A DNA stretch of 64,000 bases from assembly GCA_041390125.1 (NCBI GenBank), contig JAWKQN010000005.1, positions 62,001-126,000 on the forward strand. Direction: 5' to 3'. This stretch comes from Gemmatimonadota bacterium. Lineage in GTDB: Bacteria; Gemmatimonadota; Gemmatimonadetes; Longimicrobiales; Gaopeijiaceae. The notes below the pieces were generated by a model. It did no database searches. It saw only the letters and a list, made by a program, of their open reading frames with translations, and was not told the origin of the DNA. The position numbers and the translations under genes are program-made. Positions 49,781 through 60,462 of the stretch are shown here, one piece after another (the stretch's first letter is position 1; each line of letters starts with the position of its first letter).

Positions 49781-51118
49781 GTGCGCATCGTCGATCGAAC
49801 CCCCGGGATCGCGGCCGGTCGCTTCGCCGCTCGCCGGGCGCGCATCCTGGAGGACCTGGGCCCGTCCGCCCTGGTGGTGCCGGCCGGGCCGTCCCGTCTC
49901 AAGAACGGCGACACCGAGTACCGGTTCCGCCCCGACAGCGAGTTCCTGTGGCTGACCGGCTGGGGCGAGCCCGAGGCCGTGTTGGTGCTGCGAGGTCACG
50001 CGGCGGAGGACCGCTGCGTGCTCTTCGTTCCGCCGCGGGTCCCTGAAGCCGAGCTGTGGACCGGCATGCGCCTCGGGGTGGACGGCGCGTGCGCCGAGCT
50101 CGGGGCCGACGCGGCGTTCCCGGTCGACGAGATGGACTCCCGTCTCGCAGATCTGCTGGACGGGGCCGAGCACGTGTACGTCCGTCTGGGCCGGGAACCG
50201 GCGCTGGACCGGATCGTCGTGGCCACCCTCGGTTCCGCCCGGGCGCGAGCCTCGCGCACAGGCGGTCGGCCGGTGGGCGTGCTGGACCCGGGCCTGCTGC
50301 TCGACGAACCCCGACTCGTGAAGGACGAGGACGAGCTCGCGCTGATCCGCACGGCGGCCGCGCTCACCGTGGAGGGCTTCCGCGCCGCCCTTCCGCGTGT
50401 GGCAGCGGGCGTGGGGGAATGGGAGATCCAGGCCGCCCTGGAAGGGACGTTCCTGGCGGGAGGTGCCTGGGGACCTGCGTTCGGTACCATCGTGGCCGGA
50501 GGCGCGCACGCCTGTACGCTGCACTATACGCGCAACGACGCGCGCCTTCCGCAGGACGGGTGGGTGCTGATCGACGCCGGAGCGGAGGTGGCCGGGTACG
50601 CCGGGGACATCACGCGGGCGTTGCCGGTGACGGGGCGTGGCACCCCCGCCCAGCGCGACCTGCACGACGTGGTACGCGAGGCGCGGGATGCTGCGCTCGC
50701 GGTGGCCCGTCCCGGCGCGACGATCGACGACGTGGAGCGTGCGGTGCGCGACCGGCTCGAGGCCGGGCTGGTGGAGCTGGGACTGGCGTCCCGCGCCGAC
50801 GCGGAGCAACGCCGCGCCCGCCTGGGGCGCCTCTTCCCGCACAAGTCCGGACACTGGCTGGGGCTGGACGTACACGACGTGGGACTCTACCGGGTGCACG
50901 GTGCCGCCCGGACGCTGACCCCCGGCATGGTCTTCACGGTGGAACCCGGCCTGTATGTGCCTGGGGACGACGAACAGGCGCCGCCGGAGCTGCGGGGCGT
51001 CGGCATCCGCCTGGAGGACGACGTGCTCATCACCGCGGAGGGGTGCGAGAACCTGACGGCCGCGCTCCCCATGGACGTGGACGGCCTGATCGCATTGCGG
51101 GAGGGGGGCACGGCGTGA
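49781..51118 (+). CDS. pepP: Xaa-Pro aminopeptidase (M24B)
   Basis: 445 aa. N-terminal creatinase/AMP_N domain (EYRFRPDSEFLWLTGWGEPE), then the pita-bread peptidase domain: two Asp ligands in VLIDAGAEVAGYAGDITRAL, His in FPHKSGHWLGLDVHDVG, and Glu ligands in VFTVEPGLYVPG and GVGIRLEDDVLIT. All five metal ligands are visible, so it should be active, removing N-terminal residues before proline. Length fits bacterial PepP (about 440). GTG at 49781. It shares its stop with the start of the MTHFR-like gene (GTGA overlap), so peptide breakdown is coupled to a one-carbon enzyme. Confidence 0.93.
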   Translation: MRIVDRTPGIAAGRFAARRARILEDLGPSALVVPAGPSRLKNGDTEYRFRPDSEFLWLTGWGEPEAVLVLRGHAAEDRCVLFVPPRVPEAELWTGMRLGVDGACAELGADAAFPVDEMDSRLADLLDGAEHVYVRLGREPALDRIVVATLGSARARASRTGGRPVGVLDPGLLLDEPRLVKDEDELALIRTAAALTVEGFRAALPRVAAGVGEWEIQAALEGTFLAGGAWGPAFGTIVAGGAHACTLHYTRNDARLPQDGWVLIDAGAEVAGYAGDITRALPVTGRGTPAQRDLHDVVREARDAALAVARPGATIDDVERAVRDRLEAGLVELGLASRADAEQRRARLGRLFPHKSGHWLGLDVHDVGLYRVHGAARTLTPGMVFTVEPGLYVPGDDEQAPPELRGVGIRLEDDVLITAEGCENLTAALPMDVDGLIALREGGTA

Positions 51119-51963
51119 GTCCGACGGGCTTCATGGAGCAGCTCCGCCGCCCCGGCCCGCTCGTGGCGGTCGAGCTGCGGCCGCCGCGCAGCGGGCTCGA
51201 CCCGGCGGAGAGCATGGACGTGTGGATCGACATGCACCACACGCTCCAGGCGCTGACGCGGGCGGGTCGGCCGGTGCTGATCACCGACAACGCCGTGGCC
51301 GTCGAAGAGGAGGAGAACCTCGCGCACCTGACGGCCAACCTTCCGGCCGACGTGACCCCCAGGGGCATCGCACCGTTCCTCACCTGCAAGCACACGCTGG
51401 AGTATTGCCTGCTCTACGCCTCCCGGGCCGCGTCGCACGGCTTCGAAGCGCTGACGGTGCTCGGGGGAGACCGCTTCGGCGGACCGCCCCGCTGTGTGCC
51501 GCATGCGTACGAGCTCCGGCAGCGGATCCGCGAGGCCGTGCCTTCGCTCAAGCTCGGGGGCTGGATCAACCCGCACCGCGACATCGAACAGCAGGTGCGC
51601 TTCGCCCTCGATCCCCGGTTCACCGCCGACTTCATCCTCACGCAGGTGGTGTCGCACCACTCGCTGGATCGGGTGGAGGCGGTGCAGGAGGGCCTGCGGG
51701 CCGCCGGCGTGGACCTGCCGGTCGTGTGGGGCGTCTTCCTCTACCGGAGCGCGAATCCCCGGACGCTGGCGCGCCTGAACGAGTACTTCCCCGTGCCGGC
51801 CGAAGCGCTCACGGACGAGTTCGCGACCGGGGTCGGCGCGGAGGAGCTGGCCGGCCGGACGGTGGCGGCGCTGCGCGGGGTGGGCGCCGACAAGGTGTAC
51901 GTCTCCAATCTGGGATTTCGCGGCGCCGAACGGACCCTGAAGAAGGTGCTGAGCCAGGTCTGA
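51115..51963 (+). CDS. Methylenetetrahydrofolate reductase-like protein
   Basis: 282 aa. A TIM-barrel sequence close in length to MetF (about 290 aa): LVAVELRPPRSGLDPAESMD at strand 1, GIAPFLTCKHTLEYCLLYAS (the region facing folate and FAD), LTVLGGDRFGG in the place of MetF's LRGD, DFILTQVVSHHSLDRVEAVQ (usual FxxTQxxF), and VVWGVFLYRSANPRTLAR. The motif order supports MTHFR, but LRGDxP is GGDRFG here, so substrate or cofactor may differ. A homologue of the same barrel forms the C-terminal half of the 54603 gene. It overlaps pepP by four bases and lies 120 bases upstream of fhs. Confidence 0.75.
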   Translation: MSPTGFMEQLRRPGPLVAVELRPPRSGLDPAESMDVWIDMHHTLQALTRAGRPVLITDNAVAVEEEENLAHLTANLPADVTPRGIAPFLTCKHTLEYCLLYASRAASHGFEALTVLGGDRFGGPPRCVPHAYELRQRIREAVPSLKLGGWINPHRDIEQQVRFALDPRFTADFILTQVVSHHSLDRVEAVQEGLRAAGVDLPVVWGVFLYRSANPRTLARLNEYFPVPAEALTDEFATGVGAEELAGRTVAALRGVGADKVYVSNLGFRGAERTLKKVLSQV

Positions 51964-51967
51964 GCGT

Positions 51968-51989
51968 GGGGCCCCTCCGGTCCGGCCCC
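51968..51989 (+). terminator. Hairpin between the MTHFR-like gene and fhs
   Basis: GGGGCC (51968-51973) pairs with GGCCCC (51984-51989); further GGGCCC arms downstream offer competing structures. No T tract, so it may only attenuate. Confidence 0.3.
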
Positions 51990-52082
51990 CTGCGGGCCCC
52001 GGGCGGGCCGCGTGTTGACGGATCCGGTCGGATCCCCCGAGGATGTCCGGGTTTGTCCACCCCAGCCCAGGACGGAAGCCTC

Positions 52083-53750
52083 GTGCCGACGGACATCGAG
52101 ATCGCCCAATCGCACGCCCTCAGGCCCATCACCGACATCGCCGCCCGCCTCGGGCTGGGCCCGGACGACATCGAGCCCTACGGGCGCACGAAGGCCAAGG
52201 TCCCGATGGCCGCCGTCCACGGCCGTCCCGACCGCAAGGGCAAGCTCATCCTGGTGACCGGCATCACGCCCACCCCGGCCGGGGAGGGGAAGTCGACCGT
52301 GTCGGTGGGGCTGGCCGACGCGCTGGCGCTCCGTGAGCGCAACCCCGTGCTTTGTCTGCGCGAGCCTTCGTTGGGGCCGGTGTTCGGGATCAAGGGAGGC
52401 GCGGCCGGCGGCGGATATTCCCAGGTCGTCCCGATGGTGGACATCAACCTGCATTTCACGGGGGACTTCCACGCCATCACGTCGGCGCACGCGCTGCTGG
52501 CGGCCCTGCTCGACAACTACATCTATCGCCCGAACACGGCCGGGATCGATCCCCGCCGCGTGGTGTGGCCACGGGCTGTCGACATGAACGACCGCGCGCT
52601 GCGCCAGATCGTCATCGGTCTCGGAGGCACCGCGGGCGGCGTGCCGCGCGAGAGCGGATTCGTGATCACGGCCGCGTCGGAAGTGATGGCCATCTTCTGT
52701 CTGTCCCGCGACCTGCGCGACCTGGAGCGCCGGCTGGGCGAGATCATCGTCGCGTACACGCGAGACGGCTCACCGGTGCGCGCCGCGGAGCTCGACGCTC
52801 CCCCGGCCATGGGCATCCTGCTCAAGGACGCGCTCCAACCCAATCTCGTGCAGACGTTGGGCGGCACCCCGGCGCTCGTGCACGGTGGGCCCTTCGCCAA
52901 CATCGCGCACGGCTGCAACTCCCTGATGGCCACCGAGGCCGGACTTCGTCTCGGCGATGTCGTGGTCACCGAAGCGGGGTTCGGCGCCGACCTCGGTGCC
53001 GAGAAGTTCTTCGACATCAAGTGCCGCTTCGGCGGTCTGGAGCCGGCGGCGGCCGTGGTGGTGTCCACCGTCCGCGCGTTGAAGATGCACGGCGGCGTCC
53101 CGCTGGCGAACCTGGGCGCCGAGAACGCGGAGGCGGTGCGCAAGGGCGTCGTCAACCTGCTCGGCCACGTCGAGAACGTGCGGAAATTCGGCGTGCCTCC
53201 GGTGGTCGCCATCAATCGCTTCACCAGCGACACCGACGCCGAGGTGCGCGAGATCATGGCCGCGTGTGCGGCGGCGGGCGTTCCCGCGGTGCAGGCGGAT
53301 CCCTGGGGCGGCGGGGGCGAGGGCTGCCTGGACCTGGCGGATGCGGTCTGGGACACGGTCCAGGGAGGCACGGCGGCCTTCAAGCCCCTCTATCCCGACT
53401 CCCTGGGGCTCGCCGCGAAGATCGAGACCGTCGCCAAGGAGATCTACGGTGCCGACGGCATCGACCTGCTGCCCGCGGCCGCGAAGGACATCGCGCGGCT
53501 GGAACAGGTCGGACTGGCGCACGCGCCGGTCTGCATCGCCAAGACGCAATACTCGTTCTCGGACGATCCCAAGCGCCTCGGCCGACCCCGTGGCTTCCGC
53601 ATCACCGTGCGGGAGGTCACGCCGTCGGCGGGGGCGGGATTCGTCGTGGCCAAGACGGGGGACATCATGACCATGCCCGGTCTGGCCGCGACGCCCGCGG
53701 CCGCCGGCATGAGCCTGGCCGAGGACGGCACCATTCGCGGGTTGGCGTGA
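52083..53750 (+). CDS. fhs: Formate-tetrahydrofolate ligase
   Basis: 555 aa, the normal length (about 557). It catalyses ATP-dependent formation of 10-formyl-THF from formate. Landmarks: ITPTPAGEGKST P-loop (residues 61-72), REPSLGPVFGIKGGAAGGGY, MVDINLHFTGDFHAITSAHA, GFVITAASEVMAIFCL, FANIAHGCNSLMAT, FGADLGAEKFFDIKCR, and the C-terminal SAGAGFVVAKTGDIMTMPGL. GTG at 52083. Its neighbours make methyl-THF and use it in methionine synthesis, so formate can enter the methyl branch here, provided a FolD exists elsewhere. An 18-bp hairpin follows the stop. Confidence 0.97.
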   Translation: MPTDIEIAQSHALRPITDIAARLGLGPDDIEPYGRTKAKVPMAAVHGRPDRKGKLILVTGITPTPAGEGKSTVSVGLADALALRERNPVLCLREPSLGPVFGIKGGAAGGGYSQVVPMVDINLHFTGDFHAITSAHALLAALLDNYIYRPNTAGIDPRRVVWPRAVDMNDRALRQIVIGLGGTAGGVPRESGFVITAASEVMAIFCLSRDLRDLERRLGEIIVAYTRDGSPVRAAELDAPPAMGILLKDALQPNLVQTLGGTPALVHGGPFANIAHGCNSLMATEAGLRLGDVVVTEAGFGADLGAEKFFDIKCRFGGLEPAAAVVVSTVRALKMHGGVPLANLGAENAEAVRKGVVNLLGHVENVRKFGVPPVVAINRFTSDTDAEVREIMAACAAAGVPAVQADPWGGGGEGCLDLADAVWDTVQGGTAAFKPLYPDSLGLAAKIETVAKEIYGADGIDLLPAAAKDIARLEQVGLAHAPVCIAKTQYSFSDDPKRLGRPRGFRITVREVTPSAGAGFVVAKTGDIMTMPGLAATPAAAGMSLAEDGTIRGLA

Positions 53751-53755
53751 AGGCC

Positions 53756-53797
53756 GACCGGGCCCCGCGGTCGCTCAGCCGACCGTGGGGCCCGGTC
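53756..53797. terminator. 18-bp bidirectional hairpin between convergent genes
   Basis: GACCGGGCCCCGCGGTCG (53756-53773) and CGACCGTGGGGCCCGGTC (53780-53797) pair over 18 positions with one G-U-type mismatch and a CTCAGC loop. It begins five bases after the fhs stop; its right arm is also the last codons of the minus-strand gene that ends at 53775. Confidence 0.7.
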
Positions 53798-54539
53798 GCC
53801 GCCGCCGCAACGACGTCCACGCCGTTCCCAGGGCCAGCAGCCCGAAGAGCACGTCCGCGGCGCTGGTCTCCACCTCCAGCCGGCGCCAGACGCCGCCGTC
53901 GCGTACGAACCCGCGCGTGAACTCGTGCGCCAGCGCCTCGCGCTCGTCGGTGCTCAGCGTGCGGACGTGGTCCTGCCCGAGCGTGAGCATCTCCAGCCAG
54001 AGAACGTCGGGAACGGTGTCCCCGGGCTCCAGCGAGGCGAGCGCGGTCTGGACCTCCGTGGGCACCCTCCCTTCGCGTTGCAGCTGCCAGAACGCCACGC
54101 CCGCGAGCGTCTCGGTATCGTCGACGATCATGTGCGAGACGCCGAAGTCGGGCACCAGCTGCGCGGTCAGCAGCGTCCCCACGACGAGCCCCGTGAGCGT
54201 GAGGACGGCCCCGGCTGCGCCGAGACGCGGGGAGCGGTCGCCGGTCGCGAGTGCCATGGCGCCCGCCACGAGCCCCCCCACCGGCCAGGCCAGGACCGCG
54301 AGGTTGCGGCCCGTGAACGACACCGCTGCCGCCCACAGGCAGCCCCCCACCAGGGCGGCGATCAGCCCGGCGACGAGGGCGGGAGCGAGAGCGAGCTCAT
54401 GGGTCTGCGGTCCGACGGAGCGGACCGGCAGGACCGGGGGGCGCGAAGGCACCAACGATGGTAGACCACAGCGTTCGGCGTGGAGAGGCGCGGGGGGAGC
54501 CGCGGTCGAGCACCCCGCGGGCGGCAAGTTGAGGGCCAT
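53775..54539 (-). CDS. Hypothetical membrane protein
   Basis: 254 aa, not recognised. Three or four hydrophobic helices occupy about residues 50-130 (ALVAGLIAALVGGCLWAAAV, LAVLAWPVGGLVAGAMALAT, AVLTLTGLVVGTLLTAQLV), followed by a soluble part (VSHMIVDDTETLAGVAFWQL...TLSTDEREALAHEFTRGFV) and a last helix (SAADVLFGLLALGTAWTSL). The first 45 residues are Pro-rich and may not be translated; a later start is possible. It lies between fhs and the homocysteine methyltransferase gene with no visible link to one-carbon metabolism. Confidence 0.65.
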   Translation of the reverse strand: MALNLPPAGCSTAAPPAPLHAERCGLPSLVPSRPPVLPVRSVGPQTHELALAPALVAGLIAALVGGCLWAAAVSFTGRNLAVLAWPVGGLVAGAMALATGDRSPRLGAAGAVLTLTGLVVGTLLTAQLVPDFGVSHMIVDDTETLAGVAFWQLQREGRVPTEVQTALASLEPGDTVPDVLWLEMLTLGQDHVRTLSTDEREALAHEFTRGFVRDGGVWRRLEVETSAADVLFGLLALGTAWTSLRRRRPGPTVG

Positions 54540-54602
54540 CTCCCCGCGGCTGTCGCGGCGCTTCGACGCAGCGCGGACGCCACCCCGTCCGCAGGGGCGC
54601 GG

Positions 54603-56452
54603 CTAGCCTCTGAGCTCCGCTGCGACCTCGTCGAGCACACGCAACGCCAGATCCAGATGTCCCGAGGGGGCACTGACATGCAGACCCTGGACGCGTGCGT
54701 GCAGCGCCAGGACGGTCTCCACCGAGATGCGCACCCCTTCGGCGAGCGCGTGGGAAGGCCCCTGGCTCTCGGCCCGGCGCATCCGCTCCAGCACGGACTC
54801 GGGGATGGAGATGCCGGGTACTTCGTTCGCGAGGAACTCCGCGTCGCGCAGCGACGTGAGGGGTCGGATGGACAGGAGCGTGGGGATCCGCCAGCGCGCC
54901 GTCCGTTCCAGGAAGCCGACCATGAGCTCGGGGTCGAAGACCGCCTGGGTCAGGGCGTACTCGGCGCCCGCCTCCACCTTGTAGGCGAAGCGCTCCATCT
55001 CGCGGACCGGGTCGACGGCGGCGGGCCGCGCCACCACCCCGATGACGAACCGCGTCGGCTCGCCGATCGCCGCGCCGCCGGGGTCGACGCCGCGGTTCAA
55101 CGCCGCGACGACGTTGGTCAGGCCGATCGAGTCGATGTCGAAGACGGCGGAGGCTTCCGTGTAGGGCCCCATCGCCGACGGGTCCCCGGTGGTGAGGAGC
55201 AGATTGCGCAGACCCGCGCCCGCGGCGCCCAGCAGGTCGGAGATCATCCCGACCATGTTGCGGTCACGGCAGGTGTAGTGGACGATCGGCTCGATGCCGA
55301 CCTCGCGCTGGATGACCAGAGCCGAGGCGATCCCGCTCATGCGGCCGTGGCCGCGCGCGTCGAGCACCGCCATGGCGTCCACACCCGCCAGGTAGGCCTG
55401 CCGCGCCCGATCCACCATGGTGGAGGGGTCCCAGCCCTTCGGGGGCACCAGCTCGACGCTCGTGATCCATTCGCGGCGCACGAGCTTGCGTCCGAAGCGG
55501 GACCGCTCCTCGAGCGGGGTGGAGGGCGGGGGAGCCGGCGCCTCCGCGGTCGGCGCGCTGACCCCCACCGCCGGATGCCGGGGTTGTACGGCTGCCACCG
55601 AGTCGCGGATGCGGCGGATGTGCTCGGGCGTGGTCCCACAGCACCCGCCTACGAACCGGGCACCGGCCTCGATCAGGCGACGCGCGTACCGCCCCATGTA
55701 GTCGGGGCTGGCCATGTAGATCTTGCGGTCGCGCACGGAGCGCGGAACGCCCGCGTTCGGTTGCGCCACGAGCGGACCGGCGAAGATCTCGGCCATCTCC
55801 TCGATGGCGTCCAGCATGACCGCGGGTCCCACGGAGCAGTTCAGGCCGGCGACGTCGACCTTCCATTCCGCGAGGGCGGTGGCGAGCGCGGCCGTGGGCG
55901 TGCCCAGAGGAGTCCGACCGTCCTCGTCGACGGTCATCTGCGCGATGAGCGGCAGGTCGGTCTCGGCGCGGGCGGCCTCGATGGCGGCTCGGATCTCGTC
56001 GAGGTCCGCGAACGTCTCGAACAGGATCCCGTCCACGCCTCCGTCCACCAACCCCCGGATCTGACGTCGGAAGTACCCCTTGGCTTCATCGAACGCAGTG
56101 GGACCCCAGGGCTCGATGCGCACGCCGAGCGGGCCGACCGCACCCACGACCACGGCCTGACCCCGGGCCGCATCGCGGGCACAGGCCACCGCGGCCGCGT
56201 TGATCTCCTCGGTGCGACCCTCCAGCCCGAACGCGGACAGCTTGACCGGGTTGGCGCCGAACGTGTTCGTCTCCAGGATCTCGGCACCGGCTCGCACGTA
56301 CTCCTCGTGGATGCCACGGATCAGATCCGGCTCGCTCACCGACAGCTCGTCGTAGCACACATTGACGAACACGCCGCGCTCGTAGAGCAGCGTGCCCATG
56401 GCGCCGTCCATCACGTGGACGCGCCCGTCCTCGATGAGCGCGCGCAGCCGGC

Positions 56453-56456
<4 letters not shown>
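54603..56456 (-). CDS. Bifunctional homocysteine S-methyltransferase / MTHFR
   Basis: 617 aa fusion. Residues 1-300 form a homocysteine-binding barrel: VHVMDGAMGTLLYERGVFV, ETNTFGANPVKL, AGLNCSVGP (first zinc Cys) and RFVGGCCGTTPEHIRRI (Cys pair). After a Pro/Ala linker (about 310-335), an MTHFR barrel runs to the end: TSVELVPPKGWDPSTMVDRA, IVHYTCRDRNMVGMISDLLG, LLLTTGDPSAMGPYTEA, ALTQAVFDPELMVGFLER. This YitJ-like architecture reduces methylene-THF and moves methyl groups to homocysteine without B12. GTG at 56456 overlaps the metH stop by four bases, so both methionine routes are in one operon. Confidence 0.93.
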
Positions 56457-60154
<3,698 letters not shown>

Positions 60155-60300
60155 GGAGTCTCTCGCTGGAGGTGCCGGGCCGGCGGGTCTGCACCTTCTG
60201 GACCAGCCCGCCGGAGTCACGCCGCCCTGGAGGGGGCGCCGGCTTCGGATTCTGTCGTGGTGGAAGCGGCGAGAGCACGCCAAAAGATCGCTTTGATGGA
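60155..60300 (-). other. Structured 5' leader of metH
   Basis: On the minus strand GCTCTCGC (complement of 60269-60276) pairs with GCGAGAG (complement of 60160-60166), enclosing about 100 bases that contain the 8-bp stem CCGGCGGG/CCCGCCGG (60180-60187 with 60207-60214). A promoter-like pair of boxes lies just upstream. The sequence matches neither the SAM-I, SAH nor cobalamin riboswitch consensus that I know. It could be an unrecognised regulatory RNA, or pairing expected by chance at this G+C. Confidence 0.35.
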
Positions 60301-60307
60301 AGCGGGC

Positions 60308-60337
60308 CTTTTAGCGGATTGTTTAACGTGGCCGCAA
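60308..60337 (-). promoter_or_regulatory. Candidate promoter of metH
   Basis: Read on the minus strand: TTGCGG (complement of 60332-60337), 18 bases, TAAAAG (complement of 60308-60313). The region is relatively A+T-rich (TTAAACAATCC in the spacer). Start of transcription would fall near 60300. A CCACG...CGTGG inverted repeat lies further upstream, near 60351-60370. Confidence 0.4.
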
Positions 60338-60412
60338 TACGCCGCAAATCACCACGGGATCGATTGTCGTGGGGCGCTACCCCGGCCCCCGGAGCGGGTT
60401 CCCGAAGGGGGG

Positions 60413-60438
60413 CCCCCGCCCCGGCGGGGCGGCGGGGG
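60413..60438 (-). terminator. Hairpin after the second DUF5916 gene
   Basis: CCCCCGCC (60413-60420) pairs with GGCGGGGG (60431-60438), about 25 bases past the minus-strand stop at 60463. Confidence 0.5.
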
Positions 60439-60462
60439 CGGGAAGCGGAGGCGACGCCCCGC

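Noticed and set aside
47700..50899. A very long minus-strand open frame covering pepP and the S9 peptidase gene
   Set aside because: It is antisense to two well-conserved enzymes; only its 3' part (45818-47521) is real, with its own signal peptide.
60155..60300. SAM-I, SAH or cobalamin riboswitch before metH
   Set aside because: The conserved core sequences of these classes were looked for on the minus strand and not found.
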